A stretch of 64,000 bases of DNA, from the NCBI RefSeq assembly GCF_001591825.1, contig NZ_BCVQ01000015.1:23421-87420 (forward strand), read 5' to 3'. Made by a program: the position numbers and the translations under genes. The number at the start of each line of letters is the position of its first letter. Positions within the stretch are counted from its first letter, which is position 1. The notes under the pieces were generated by a model, which searched no databases, was not told the origin of the DNA, and was given only the letters and a program-made list of their open reading frames with translations. Positions 42,865-52,380 of this stretch are shown in pieces. The DNA is from Rossellomorea vietnamensis NBRC 101237. Its GTDB lineage: Bacteria; Bacillota; Bacilli; Bacillales; Bacillaceae_B.

Positions 42865-44259
42865 ATGAAAGACGAGCATTTATTGACCCAGACGGTAGCC
42901 CATCACCAACAGAAGAAGCAGGAGAAAAGGGAAGGGACCAAGCTCAGCTGGTGGCAGCTGTCCCTGATCGGGATCGGGTCCGTCATCGGAGCGGGATTCT
43001 TTCTCGGAACGGGGTTATCCATCAAGACGGCCGGTCCGTCCATTCTCATCGACTATATGATCGCAGGAGTGACCGCTTATTTTGTGTTCAGTGCCCTGGC
43101 GGAAATGATCACGAATGATCCACAAAAGGGAACATTCAGGATTTACGCGAAGAAGGCATTCGGACATTCATTCGGGTTTGTCTCAGGATGGATGTATTGG
43201 TTATCAGGTATCCTGATTATGTCCAGTGAAATCGTGGCGTTATCGACGTTCACCCAGTTTTGGTTTCCCCACGTCCCGTTATGGATTTTCTCCATTCTTT
43301 ATGCGGTCCTGGGTTTTGGCATCAATCTACTGGGGGCAAGTAATTTCGGTAAGATCGAATCGGTATTTGCCGTGATCAAATTGTCGACCTTGCTTATATT
43401 CATCGTTTTCGGTGCCCTGCTTTTGTTTCATATCATTACACCATCCGAGCTTCAATCTGCCAAAAATGCCGGTATTTCTCCTTTTATGCCAATGGGGATC
43501 AAGGGAACATGGGCGGCTTTGATTTTTGTGTTTTTTTCTTTTGGTGGCATTGCCGTTCTTGGTATCGCTTCGAATGAACTGCGTGACAAGAAAGATGTCC
43601 CGAAAGCGGGGAAGGGCACGTTGTTTTCCCTGGTGACGGTGTATGTTCTTTCCTTGTTCTTTGTCATGAGCATGGTGTCATGGACAAAGATCAACGAGTC
43701 AGAAAGCCCGTTTGTAACGGCGCTCTCGGCGTATCACATCCCGTTCCTTGATTCGATTTTCAATATCATCATCATCAGTGCGGCCTTCTCGACGATGGTC
43801 GGGGCCTTATTCTCCATTACGAATGTGATGATTTCCCTGGCTGTCGATGGAGATGCGCCGAAAGGATTCGCTGAGAAAAATGATCGGGGTGTGGCAGTGA
43901 AATCCTTGATGGTCACAGCGATCGGGCTCGGGATATCGATTCTATTTTCCTTTCTCCTCCCCAATGAAGTGTATGAGTATATCACCACAGCGGCAGGGGT
44001 CATGCTGATCCTGAACTGGGTCATTATCCTGGTCTCCCATATCAAGCTTCATCCGTCATACGATGCATCGAATGGGAAGTTTAAAATGTTTGGTTATCCA
44101 TTTACCTCCTACCTTGGGATCGCTTTGATCCTACTGGCAATCTCAGGTGCCATGGTCCACGCGAACCAACGAATTGGGTTATTCATTTCATTGGGATTGA
44201 TCTGTGTGATTTACCTTTCGTATTGGGGTGTTTTCCGCAGAGGCCATAAAGGACATTAG
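42865..44259 (+). CDS. Amino acid permease (APC superfamily)
   Basis: 464 residues with twelve membrane segments. The first helix holds the APC signature IGIGSVIGAGFFLGTG, whose unwound Gly-rich part binds the amino acid; LSGILIMSSEIVAL follows in helix three. Proton-coupled uptake of an amino acid is expected; the substrate is not readable. ATG 42865 with AAAGGA seven bases upstream. Divergent from the permease operon; monocistronic. Confidence 0.9.
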   Translation: MKDEHLLTQTVAHHQQKKQEKREGTKLSWWQLSLIGIGSVIGAGFFLGTGLSIKTAGPSILIDYMIAGVTAYFVFSALAEMITNDPQKGTFRIYAKKAFGHSFGFVSGWMYWLSGILIMSSEIVALSTFTQFWFPHVPLWIFSILYAVLGFGINLLGASNFGKIESVFAVIKLSTLLIFIVFGALLLFHIITPSELQSAKNAGISPFMPMGIKGTWAALIFVFFSFGGIAVLGIASNELRDKKDVPKAGKGTLFSLVTVYVLSLFFVMSMVSWTKINESESPFVTALSAYHIPFLDSIFNIIIISAAFSTMVGALFSITNVMISLAVDGDAPKGFAEKNDRGVAVKSLMVTAIGLGISILFSFLLPNEVYEYITTAAGVMLILNWVIILVSHIKLHPSYDASNGKFKMFGYPFTSYLGIALILLAISGAMVHANQRIGLFISLGLICVIYLSYWGVFRRGHKGH

Positions 44260-44304
44260 GGGGAAAGAAAGGTATAATGAAAGGGAGATAAAAAGGAACT
44301 TCAC

Positions 44305-44336
44305 CAAAAAATCATAGAAGGAGTCTATGGTTTTTT
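44305..44336 (+). terminator. Terminator of amino acid permease gene
   Basis: Arms AAAAAATCATAGA and TCTATGGTTTTTT (one G-U pair) followed by T-rich sequence. Confidence 0.75.
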
Positions 44337-44366
44337 GTTTTATTTATTAAAAAGGAGGAGAGGACG

Positions 44367-45815
44367 ATGATGGAAAAGAAAGCAGGTTGGAATCTCGAAA
44401 ACAGCTATAAAAGCCTTCCTGGAACATTTTTCACCCTTCAGGTTCCTGAACCTGTGCGTTCCCCAAAGCTGGTGGTTTTAAATAAGAGAGTTGCTGAGTC
44501 CCTGGGGCTCGATGCCGAAAAACTTGGAGCGGATGTCCTATCGGGTAATGAAATCCCTGAAGGAGCCGAACCCCTAGCCCAAGCCTATGCGGGCCATCAG
44601 TTCGGACATTTCAATATGCTGGGTGATGGTCGGGCTGTCCTGATTGGCGAGCAGATTACGCCGGAGGGAAAACGATTCGATATTCAGCTTAAAGGGGGAG
44701 GAAGAACCCCTTATTCTCGTGGAGGGGACGGTCGGGCAGGACTCGGTCCTATGCTCCGTGAGCACATCATCAGTGAAGCCATGCACGGACTTGGGATTCC
44801 GACTACCAGGAGTCTGGCGGTAGTGACAACAGGTGAGCCCATTTACCGGGAAACGGAACAACAGGGTGCGATCCTGACCAGGGTCGCGGCCAGTCACCTC
44901 CGCGTCGGGACATTCCAGTTTGCTTCAAGATTCGGAGAGGTGGATGATCTCAGGGCCCTGGCAGACTATGCCCTCGAGCGCCATTATCCAGAGGGCAAGG
45001 ATGCTCCAAACCGCTACCTTTTGCTATTGAAGGAAGTCATCAAACGCCAGGCATCCCTCATCGCCAAGTGGCAGATGGTGGGCTTCATCCATGGGGTCAT
45101 GAATACAGACAATATGACGATCAGCGGGGAAACGATTGATTACGGACCCTGTGCTTTCATGGATGCGTATGACCCGAAAACGGTCTTCAGTTCCATCGAT
45201 GCACAAGGGAGGTATGCATACGGAAATCAGCCGCCGATTGCTGGATGGAACCTCGCCCGTTTTGCAGAAAGCCTGCTTCCGATCCTTCATCCTGAACAGG
45301 AAGAATCCCTCAAGCTTGCCCAGGAGGCGGTCCTCGAATTTCCCAAAATGTATGAAGGGCACTGGCTTGACGGCATGAGGGCCAAGCTTGGGATATTCAA
45401 TGAAGAAGAAGGGGATCGCGCGTTGGCAGAAGAACTGCTGGATCTCATGAATAAACATCAGTCAGACTTTACGAATACGTTCCGGAGCCTGACATTGGAT
45501 CGTGAAGAGTCAGATGTATTCAATACACCTGAATTTACGTCTTGGAAGGAACGTTGGAAAGAAAGGCTGAGCAGACAGGACGAGACGATGGAAGCTTCCA
45601 AGCGGCGGATGCGCACGAGTAATCCGTCGGTCATACCGCGTAACCATAGGGTGGAAGAAGCACTTCAGGCGGCAGTGGAAGAAAATGATTTCAGTGTGAT
45701 GAACGACTTGCTTTCAGTTCTGGAAGATCCATATGCATACTCTCCCGGCCAGGAAGAGTATTGTACGCTTCCAAGTCCGACGAATCGTCCGTACCGAACC
45801 TTTTGTGGAACTTAA
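44367..45815 (+). CDS. selO: Protein adenylyltransferase SelO
   Basis: 482-residue pseudokinase that transfers AMP to Ser, Thr or Tyr of target proteins, linked to oxidative stress. Visible: the [10 protein letters not shown] loop, [27 protein letters not shown] (catalytic-loop-like) and [13 protein letters not shown], the DFG-like metal site. Full length, ending in the usual RPYRTFCGT region; the C-terminal CGT matches the redox Cys seen in SelO, where selenocysteine can occur in other organisms. ATG 44367 follows AAAGGAGGAGAGG. Confidence 0.92.
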   Translation: MMEKKAGWNLENSYKSLPGTFFTLQVPEPVRSPKLVVLNKRVAESLGLDAEKLGADVLSGNEIPEGAEPLAQAYAGHQFGHFNMLGDGRAVLIGEQITPEGKRFDIQLKGGGRTPYSRGGDGRAGLGPMLREHIISEAMHGLGIPTTRSLAVVTTGEPIYRETEQQGAILTRVAASHLRVGTFQFASRFGEVDDLRALADYALERHYPEGKDAPNRYLLLLKEVIKRQASLIAKWQMVGFIHGVMNTDNMTISGETIDYGPCAFMDAYDPKTVFSSIDAQGRYAYGNQPPIAGWNLARFAESLLPILHPEQEESLKLAQEAVLEFPKMYEGHWLDGMRAKLGIFNEEEGDRALAEELLDLMNKHQSDFTNTFRSLTLDREESDVFNTPEFTSWKERWKERLSRQDETMEASKRRMRTSNPSVIPRNHRVEEALQAAVEENDFSVMNDLLSVLEDPYAYSPGQEEYCTLPSPTNRPYRTFCGT

Positions 45816-45881
45816 CGATCATGAGTTGAGGGTAGGATTTTCGGTAACACTATAACAGGATAATGGAAAGGTGGGACGCTC

Positions 45882-46916
45882 ATGAAGGCCGTTCAAGTTA
45901 CAGGATATGGAGATGTCGATAAGCTCGAAGTCGCGGAGATTCCGGTCCCCGCCCCTCAAAAGGGGGAAGTTCTTGTCAAAGTAAAGGCGTGTGCCATTAA
46001 CAATACTGAAATCTGGATGAGAGAAGGCGCATATGGAACGGAAGAGAAGTCTGGGTGGAGGCCTGAAGGGGTTCAGTTTCCAAGGGTTCCCGGTTCGGAT
46101 ATTACAGGTGAAGTGGTTGAAGTGGGTGTGGATGTTTCCGAAACCATGCTGGGTAAAGATGTTGTCCTGTTCCCATTCACTTCAAGCGGCACAGAAGGAA
46201 GCGAACATATATCAGACGATATGTCGTTCATCGGCTCTGAATATGACGGGGGATATGCTGAATACGTCGTTTGGCCATCGGAACTCTGTTATGACATGCC
46301 TCTCTCCACATATGAAGAAAGTGCCGTGTTTTCCGTCAGCGGTTTGACGGCTTGGCATATGGTGGAACAGATCAAGGCTCAGCCTTCGGAAACGATCGTC
46401 GTGACCGGTGCCAACGGCGGTGTGGGATCATTGAATGTTCAAATTGCTTCCAGGGTATTCGGAGCAAAGGTCATTGCCATAGTAGGGGACTTGGCTTTGG
46501 AAGACAGGATGAAAGAGCTCGGTGCCACACACGTATTATCCTATAAGTCGCCAAACCTTGCCGGTGAAATACTTGATGTAAATGGTGGTCCTGTCGATTC
46601 CGTGTTGGATGTAGTAGGGGATGCACTATTCGAAACATCCCTTGAAGTCTTGAAAAAAGGCGGCAAATTCTGTATATCAGGCTCAGCCGGTGGTCAGAAA
46701 ACACAACTCGACTTCAGAACCCTTTATTTAAAGCATATCACGTTCTATGGTTCGGTCCTGGGGACAAGAGAAGAGTTCAAACGCATGCTTGCTGCGATCT
46801 CGGAAGGGAAAATCAAGCCGGTCATTGACCGGACGTTCCCGCTCGAGCAAGCCCGTGAAGCACAAACCTATTTTAAACATTCAGGAAAGCTGGGGAAGAT
46901 CGTCCTGCTTCCTTGA
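45882..46916 (+). CDS. Zinc-independent alcohol dehydrogenase / quinone oxidoreductase-like (MDR family)
   Basis: 344 residues, medium-chain dehydrogenase fold. GroES-like N-terminal half (KVKACAINNTEIWMREG) and a Rossmann half with VTGANGGVGSLNVQIASRV binding NADPH. The Cys/His zinc ligands of true alcohol dehydrogenases are absent, pointing to the quinone oxidoreductase side of the family. Substrate unknown. Site AAAGGTGGG upstream of ATG 45882. Confidence 0.88.
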   Translation: MKAVQVTGYGDVDKLEVAEIPVPAPQKGEVLVKVKACAINNTEIWMREGAYGTEEKSGWRPEGVQFPRVPGSDITGEVVEVGVDVSETMLGKDVVLFPFTSSGTEGSEHISDDMSFIGSEYDGGYAEYVVWPSELCYDMPLSTYEESAVFSVSGLTAWHMVEQIKAQPSETIVVTGANGGVGSLNVQIASRVFGAKVIAIVGDLALEDRMKELGATHVLSYKSPNLAGEILDVNGGPVDSVLDVVGDALFETSLEVLKKGGKFCISGSAGGQKTQLDFRTLYLKHITFYGSVLGTREEFKRMLAAISEGKIKPVIDRTFPLEQAREAQTYFKHSGKLGKIVLLP

Positions 46917-46930
46917 CATACATGCGATGG

Positions 46931-46958
46931 AGCTCGGAGTCATATGTGATTCCGGGCT
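46931..46958 (+). terminator. Terminator of MDR oxidoreductase gene
   Basis: Eleven-pair stem AGCTCGGAGTC/GATTCCGGGCT with two G-U pairs, then seven T residues. Confidence 0.82.
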
Positions 46959-47094
46959 TTTTTTGCTGTGTGAAAGGATTGTAAGGGAGAGAAGCCGAAC
47001 TATATACATATAGGCTTGGGGCGGTTCATGATGAAAAAGATGACCGAACGACATCCGTTTAAAAGAGGACTAAAATCGTAAAGGGGTTTTGTAA

Positions 47095-47667
47095 GTGAAT
47101 CAGGCATTACTTGTCATTGATGTGCAACAGGAATTAGTGGAAGGCAACGAAAAGGAACAGGCTGTCTTTCAAAAAGAAAAACTGATCGAGACCATCAACA
47201 GAGTGATCGCAAAGGCAAAGGAAGTGGACGCCCACATCGTTTTCATCAGGGATAAGGACGTCGCAGGCGGAACCGGCGAAGGGTTCGGGGTACATCGGGA
47301 CTTAGAGATTCCGGATCATGCAGAGGTATTCGATAAGCTTGCGACCAATTCATTCTACGGGACGCCGTTACTCTCCTTTTTAAAAGAAAAAGAGGTAGAG
47401 CATCTCGTGATTGCGGGCTGTCAGACCGAGTACTGCATCGACACGGCTGTCCGTTATGCGACGGTCAGCGGATTCGATGTCACACTGGTGGCAGACGGCC
47501 ATTCCACCAAGGACTCCCAAGCCTTGAAGGCCGAGCAAATCATCGCCCATCATAATCTTGCTTTAAGAGGGCATTACAATGTGGATCATTTCTCGGATGT
47601 GAGACCATCCAGTGAGGAACTGTTCCAGCCGAAGCATGATGAGTACCGGAAGGAATATGGTATGTAA
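47095..47667 (+). CDS. Isochorismatase-family cysteine hydrolase
   Basis: 190 residues. Catalytic triad of the family visible: Asp in LLVIDVQQE, Lys in FDKLATNSFYGTPL and Cys in IAGCQTEYCIDTA. The family includes nicotinamidases and N-carbamoyl amidases; this one lacks a metal-binding Asp/His set that I can place, so a general cysteine hydrolase is safest. Start GTG 47095 behind AAAGGGG. Monocistronic, followed by a hairpin. Confidence 0.88.
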   Translation: MNQALLVIDVQQELVEGNEKEQAVFQKEKLIETINRVIAKAKEVDAHIVFIRDKDVAGGTGEGFGVHRDLEIPDHAEVFDKLATNSFYGTPLLSFLKEKEVEHLVIAGCQTEYCIDTAVRYATVSGFDVTLVADGHSTKDSQALKAEQIIAHHNLALRGHYNVDHFSDVRPSSEELFQPKHDEYRKEYGM

Positions 47668-47675
47668 GAAGTACG

Positions 47676-47702
47676 AGCCCATTTCATTTGATGAAGTGGG
47701 CT
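47676..47702 (+). terminator. Terminator of isochorismatase-like gene
   Basis: Stem AGCCCATTTCAT against ATGAAGTGGGCT with three-base loop, followed by TTATTATTT. Confidence 0.75.
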
Positions 47703-47727
47703 TTATTATTTCTGAGACAAGCACGGT

Positions 47728-47756
47728 TTGACAATCAATATTCTTCCAGTTAAAAT
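47728..47756 (+). promoter_or_regulatory. Sigma-A promoter of TetR-ABC operon
   Basis: TTGACA at 47728-47733 and TAAAAT at 47751-47756 with a 17-base spacer. Confidence 0.85.
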
Positions 47757-47786
47757 ATGAATGTATTCATAAATGAACGCATTCAT
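47757..47786. promoter_or_regulatory. Palindromic operator of TetR-type repressor
   Basis: Thirty-base near-perfect palindrome with arms ATGAATG..TTCAT and ATGAA..CATTCAT, starting right after the -10 box and covering the likely transcription start. It should give strong autorepression. Confidence 0.8.
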
Positions 47787-47814
47787 ATTTTTTATAACCA
47801 AAGGAGCATTGATC

Positions 47815-48444
47815 ATGGCAGGATTACGTGAAGATAAGAAACGGCAAACGCAGCTGAACATCATGGAATCAGCGAAGAACATTTTCTCTCAAAAGGGTTT
47901 CGAAACGGCTTCCATGGCTGAAATTGCGAAGGATGCGGGTGTGGGGACGGGGACCATCTACAATTATTTTCCTTCTAAAGGAGCTTTGCTGCTGCGGATT
48001 TTCACTGAAGAAGCGGAGGGGATGAAAGGAGCGCTTCAAGATCCGTTTTCCTCAGAAGAGAGTGGCGATCTGGTAGAAAGTGTGGTTGGGGCCATGCAGG
48101 GGTTTGCAGAGTTCTTCCAGTATTATCCGAAAGCATTTTGGCGCGAGCTGTTTCACGTGATGACGGGAGAAGTGGAAGAGAGCATCCGGTTGAGACAGGG
48201 GTTATTCGGCATTGATGAAGAGATGATGAAGTGGGTTATGAATTTGATCGAAAGCCATTCAGATTGCTTTGCCGTAAAGATCGATCCTGAAGAAGCGGCT
48301 TATGCCATCTATAGTGCAGCCATGTCCGATACGATGTTCTATATGTATAACGAAGAAATGGATCATGTAGCGTACAAGGAGCAGTTGGCGAGGCACATCC
48401 GATTTTTATTTGAAGGAAAAATGAAACCGGGAAAGAAGGAATGA
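47815..48444 (+). CDS. TetR/AcrR family transcriptional regulator
   Basis: 209 residues: N-terminal HTH (AEIAKDAGVGTGTIYNYFPSK at about 34-54) and a helical ligand-binding domain. ATG 47815 has AAAGGAG eight bases upstream. First gene of a three-gene operon with an ABC ATPase and FtsX-type permease, which it presumably represses through the palindrome at 47757-47786; a drug or membrane-active compound would be the inducer. Confidence 0.9.
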   Translation: MAGLREDKKRQTQLNIMESAKNIFSQKGFETASMAEIAKDAGVGTGTIYNYFPSKGALLLRIFTEEAEGMKGALQDPFSSEESGDLVESVVGAMQGFAEFFQYYPKAFWRELFHVMTGEVEESIRLRQGLFGIDEEMMKWVMNLIESHSDCFAVKIDPEEAAYAIYSAAMSDTMFYMYNEEMDHVAYKEQLARHIRFLFEGKMKPGKKE

Positions 48445-48446
48445 AC

Positions 48447-49148
48447 ATGAGCATCTTAAGCATCAATGGAGTTCATAAAACCTATCAAAGCGGTCAAACC
48501 ACCTTTCAGGCACTGACGGATATCCATGTAGAGGTGGAGGAGGGGGAGATTGTCGTCATCCTCGGTCCCTCGGGTTCCGGGAAGTCCACATTGTTGAATG
48601 CCATTGGAGGCATTGATGCAATTGATTCAGGGAGCATTGTGGTAAATAAGAAAGAGATCGGCCGATTGAGTGACCGAGATCTTGTGGACTATAGAAGGGA
48701 AGACGTTGGCTTTGTCTTTCAAATGTATAATCTGATCCCGAATTTAACGGTCTATGAAAATATCGAATTGACGGCGAATATCAGCCGGGAGGCAATGTCT
48801 ATTCCGGAGGTGATTCATGCTGTTGGATTATCGGGGATGGAGGATCGCTTTCCACGTGAATTAAGCGGAGGGCAGCAGCAACGGGTTTCGATCGCCCGTG
48901 CCGTCGTGAAGGCTCCGAAACTATTATTATGTGACGAGCCGACTGGAGCATTGGATTCAGTCACATCGAAAGACATTCTGCAGTTGATCGAGAAAGTGAA
49001 TAAAGAATTTAACACGACAGTCCTTATCATCACCCATAACCAGGCAATCAAAAGCATGGCGAACCGGGTCATCACCCTGAAAGATGGAAAGGTAGAATCA
49101 AACTTTGTCAATGAACACCAGACCTCCGCTGAAGGGGTTGAGTGGTGA
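48447..49148 (+). CDS. ABC transporter ATPase (LolD/MacB/BceA type)
   Basis: 233 residues with Walker A GPSGSGKST, Q-loop FQMYNLIP, signature LSGGQQQR, Walker B LLLCDEPTGALD and H-loop TH. The DEPTGALDS ending and QMYNL are typical of ATPases that pair with FtsX-type permeases, as in bacitracin resistance or macrolide export. ATG 48447 is chosen over 48441 because GAAGGA is six bases before it. It sits two bases after the TetR stop. Confidence 0.9.
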   Translation: MSILSINGVHKTYQSGQTTFQALTDIHVEVEEGEIVVILGPSGSGKSTLLNAIGGIDAIDSGSIVVNKKEIGRLSDRDLVDYRREDVGFVFQMYNLIPNLTVYENIELTANISREAMSIPEVIHAVGLSGMEDRFPRELSGGQQQRVSIARAVVKAPKLLLCDEPTGALDSVTSKDILQLIEKVNKEFNTTVLIITHNQAIKSMANRVITLKDGKVESNFVNEHQTSAEGVEW

Positions 49149-51364
49149 TGCCTCTTCGGAAAAAGCTTTTTCGAACCATAATGGAAAAAAAGGCGCAGTT
49201 CTTTTCAGCGTGGTGTCTGATTGTCATCAGCTCCATCGTATTTTACGCATTCACAGCAGCCGGAGCAAATCTCATTGATAATCTACAGATATTTTTTAAC
49301 GAGAATAAAGTAGAAGATGCGCAGTTCATGACCCAACAGCCTTTGAATGAAATCGAAGAATTGGAAAAGGAAAGTGGCGCGGAAATCGAGCAAAGGATGG
49401 CAATCGATCTTCCATATAGGAAAGATTCGACTCTCAGGTTGTCGGATGAGACGGATGCCCTCAATCTTCCTACTATAGTGGAGGGGGAAAAACTGTCTTC
49501 GGACCGTGATATATTAGTGGATAAAGGTTTCGCCAAAGCCCATGATGTGGCGATTGGAAATGAGGTTGAACTGGGAGGGGAAACGTTCCGTGTTGCAGGC
49601 TATATGGCGATTCCGGATTACATCTATCCATTAAAGGATGAATCGGGTTTCCTGAAAAATCCGGATGCTTTCGGTGTCGCCGTCGTGAAACCATCTGTTT
49701 TATCAAAGTTTGAAAATCACCGGATTTACTATAGTATCCGTCTACCGGATGCTTCTCCGGAAGAACTGAAGAAAAGGATCAATCAAACAAATCAGATCAT
49801 TAAATGGACGGATAAAAAAGATAATAACCGCATTTCCTTCATCAAAGGGGATATTGCCGGTGTCAAAAAGATGGGACAATTTCTTCCGATCGGTATTTTA
49901 TTCATTAGTATGGTGATCATCCTAATATTATTGTGGCGCTTAATGAAGAAGGAATATGTACAGATTGGCACATTGTATGCACTCGGCTACAGGAAAAGAG
50001 AAATTATCCGTCATTATCTTTCTTATGCCGGAATTCTTGCCACAGCAGGAAGCGTGGTCGGTACGATCCTTGGATGGGTATTCCTGCATCCATTGCTATC
50101 CAGTTTTGCGGCTTATTATAATCTGCCCGTACTGGATGTGAAACTGCATGTGGGTTATTTACTTGTGAGCATTTTTCTGCCACTTGTGCTGTTTCTCCCG
50201 TTCACCTATTACTTGGTTCACCGTGTCTTGAAGATCCCTCCGGTGAGTTTGATAAAAGGTGGGGAACGAAAGGTCAAAGTGAGCAGGCTTGAGCGGTTGT
50301 TTAAAATGAAGAAGCTGCCGTTCCGGCGGAAATTCGTGATCAGGGAAATCATGAGAAACCTTCCAAGAGCACTGTTTTTGATCATAGGTGTGATGTTTGC
50401 GACATTATTATTGATGTTCGGATTCGTCACCAAGAATTCGATGGAGTACCTGGTGACCGATCATTTTCAGCAAGTATACGACTATGAGTATAGCTATCTA
50501 TTCAATGCTCCACAGAGCATAGAGCCGGAATCGGGACAGGTGGGATCCGTGGCACCATTTACGACAGATGAGGAGAGCGTCATGATCACCGGCTTGAAGC
50601 CGGACAATACAGCTATTCGCTTGCAGGACGGTAGTGGAGAAAGGCTGACATTCAATTCAGTGATCATGAATAAATCACTCTCAGATAAATTGGGGATTGA
50701 GGAGGGGGATTCGATTCATGTGACAAATGAATTGACGGATAAATCCTTTACTCTCACCATTGATCACATCGCTGAATCCTATCTCGGAAATATGATCTAT
50801 ATGCCACTCGACGAATTCAACCAATTAAATGACTACCCTTCAGGAAGTTATACGGAGATTTATTCAAACAAAGAACTCAACTTGCCGGAAGATCAGATTC
50901 TCTCGACGACAAAATCATCCGACACGATTGACGGTTTCAAGGAAATGATCAAGCCGTTGAACTATGGAGTGGCGGCGATTGCCCTTGTTGCCGCGATCAT
51001 TGCGGTCATCATCATCTATATTTTGATTTCATTATTAATCGAGGAAAATTCATTCAAAATTTCACTGATGAAAGTCATCGGCTATCGGGAGAAGTCGATC
51101 ATGAAGATGATGATCGGCTATAACATTTGGTTCATCATCCTGGGGTATGTAATAGGCGTTCCTGTAACGATTTTCTCGATATCAGCCTTTATGAATTCCA
51201 TCACTTCAGAAATGAATGTGACCATACCTATAAGGCTGGACTGGATGAGTGTCATCATCAGTTTCATCATCATGATCCTATCGTATTATGTTTCCCTGTG
51301 GCTGAATCGTCGGAAATTAAAAGGAGTATCAATGAAAGAAGCGATTAACCGGAGTACCGAATAG
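49148..51364 (+). CDS. FtsX-like ABC transporter permease
   Basis: About 738 residues: an N-terminal membrane span (residues 15-38), a large extracytoplasmic domain, an FtsX core of three spans (about 250-370), a further span at 415, a second outer domain and a final FtsX core (about 620-735). Two FtsX cores in one chain allow function with a single ATPase, as in lipoprotein or peptide export. ATG 49148 overlaps the ATPase stop (TGATG); two in-frame GTGs precede it. Partner of the preceding ATPase. Confidence 0.88.
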   Translation: MPLRKKLFRTIMEKKAQFFSAWCLIVISSIVFYAFTAAGANLIDNLQIFFNENKVEDAQFMTQQPLNEIEELEKESGAEIEQRMAIDLPYRKDSTLRLSDETDALNLPTIVEGEKLSSDRDILVDKGFAKAHDVAIGNEVELGGETFRVAGYMAIPDYIYPLKDESGFLKNPDAFGVAVVKPSVLSKFENHRIYYSIRLPDASPEELKKRINQTNQIIKWTDKKDNNRISFIKGDIAGVKKMGQFLPIGILFISMVIILILLWRLMKKEYVQIGTLYALGYRKREIIRHYLSYAGILATAGSVVGTILGWVFLHPLLSSFAAYYNLPVLDVKLHVGYLLVSIFLPLVLFLPFTYYLVHRVLKIPPVSLIKGGERKVKVSRLERLFKMKKLPFRRKFVIREIMRNLPRALFLIIGVMFATLLLMFGFVTKNSMEYLVTDHFQQVYDYEYSYLFNAPQSIEPESGQVGSVAPFTTDEESVMITGLKPDNTAIRLQDGSGERLTFNSVIMNKSLSDKLGIEEGDSIHVTNELTDKSFTLTIDHIAESYLGNMIYMPLDEFNQLNDYPSGSYTEIYSNKELNLPEDQILSTTKSSDTIDGFKEMIKPLNYGVAAIALVAAIIAVIIIYILISLLIEENSFKISLMKVIGYREKSIMKMMIGYNIWFIILGYVIGVPVTIFSISAFMNSITSEMNVTIPIRLDWMSVIISFIIMILSYYVSLWLNRRKLKGVSMKEAINRSTE

Positions 51365-51387
51365 AAACTGTGGTTGGACGTTAAACT

Positions 51388-51432
51388 GATAAAAGGGTAC
51401 CTGGCGTTAAGATTGCCACGTACCCTTTTATC
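51388..51432. terminator. Bidirectional terminator
   Basis: Thirteen perfect pairs (GATAAAAGGGTAC and complement) plus inner TGGC/GCCA; shared by convergent FtsX-type and endonuclease VIII genes. Confidence 0.88.
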
Positions 51433-51434
51433 GA

Positions 51435-52259
51435 TCATACGATTCCCTGACAAACCGGACAATGGTAAAGCCTTCTTGAAGCGGCCACCGTCTTCTCGAT
51501 TTCGCTTCCACAGATGAAGCAAGATTCCCCTTCACGGTTAAAGACCCAGTGACGATAGCGGGATCGCTTCACACCTTTGGCTTTCAGTTTCTGTGCAAGG
51601 ACGGGATCGTTGGTGATCCCTCCCGTTTCATACGATTGCTTTATTAAATCCATGATCCCATGGGCAGCTTTGTTTAATTGATCTTCCGTACAGTCGACAG
51701 GCCTTTGGGAAGGATGTATGCCGGCAACAAACATAATTTCAGATCGCAAATAATTACCGATTCCGGCGACAAAACCTTGATCAAGCAATATAATCGACCA
51801 TTTCCGGTTTCGGAATCTTTTATCTTTCATCCGCACGACCAGTTCATCTACGGATACCTCTTCGCTTAAGAGGTCTGGTCCGACCTTTGAGATGAATGGG
51901 TGAGACGGCACCTCTTCGTCCCTGAGAACCTCGATATCCGACGCACTATAGAGAAGGGCGGATTTTTTCTCGTTATGTAGGGCCAATCTGAGCTGACGAT
52001 TTGTTTTAGGATAATTGTAGGTGTTTCTGATATACCATTTTCCGTAAAGTTGATTGTGGGAGTAAATCGTGTAACCATTATCAAAGCGGATGAGCATGGC
52101 TTTTCCTTTCGTATCGACTCTTCTTACGATAGACCCTTTCAGCAGATCTTCGTAGTCTTCTAAATGAGGAAAGGCAAAATAAACATCTTCCACTGTTTTA
52201 TTTTTAAGAGCACGCTCAACGTTATCGGCTGCTCTTCTGATTTCGGGACCTTCTGGCAT
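51435..52259 (-). CDS. nei: Endonuclease VIII (Fpg/Nei DNA glycosylase)
   Basis: 274 residues. Removes oxidised bases and cuts the abasic site. The N-terminus MPEGPEIRRAADNVERAL has Pro (nucleophile after Met removal) and Glu; MPEGPE fixes the start at 52259 rather than the ATG 54 bases upstream. The H2TH region holds GIGNYLRSEIMF, and the C-terminal zinc finger is CFICGSEI..YHCPVC. The EIRRAADN pattern points to Nei rather than Fpg (MutM). Confidence 0.92.
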   Translation of the reverse strand: MPEGPEIRRAADNVERALKNKTVEDVYFAFPHLEDYEDLLKGSIVRRVDTKGKAMLIRFDNGYTIYSHNQLYGKWYIRNTYNYPKTNRQLRLALHNEKKSALLYSASDIEVLRDEEVPSHPFISKVGPDLLSEEVSVDELVVRMKDKRFRNRKWSIILLDQGFVAGIGNYLRSEIMFVAGIHPSQRPVDCTEDQLNKAAHGIMDLIKQSYETGGITNDPVLAQKLKAKGVKRSRYRHWVFNREGESCFICGSEIEKTVAASRRLYHCPVCQGIV

Positions 52260-52337
52260 GATGGTTTCTCCTTTTTTACTATAATGGTTCCCCTTTTCAG
52301 TAAGTTGTAACATTTCGGTGGGTTAAAAGGGAAAAGA

Positions 52338-52370
52338 AGAGGGACGGACCTTGCAAGGTCCCTCCCTCTT
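52338..52370 (-). repeat. GGGACGGACC hairpin (terminator of Gfo/Idh gene)
   Basis: GGGACGGACC at 52341-52350 faces the one-base variant GGTCCCTCCC at 52357-52366 across TTGCAA; T-rich on the minus strand just past the Gfo/Idh stop. Confidence 0.78.
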
Positions 52371-52380
52371 CTTAATAAAG

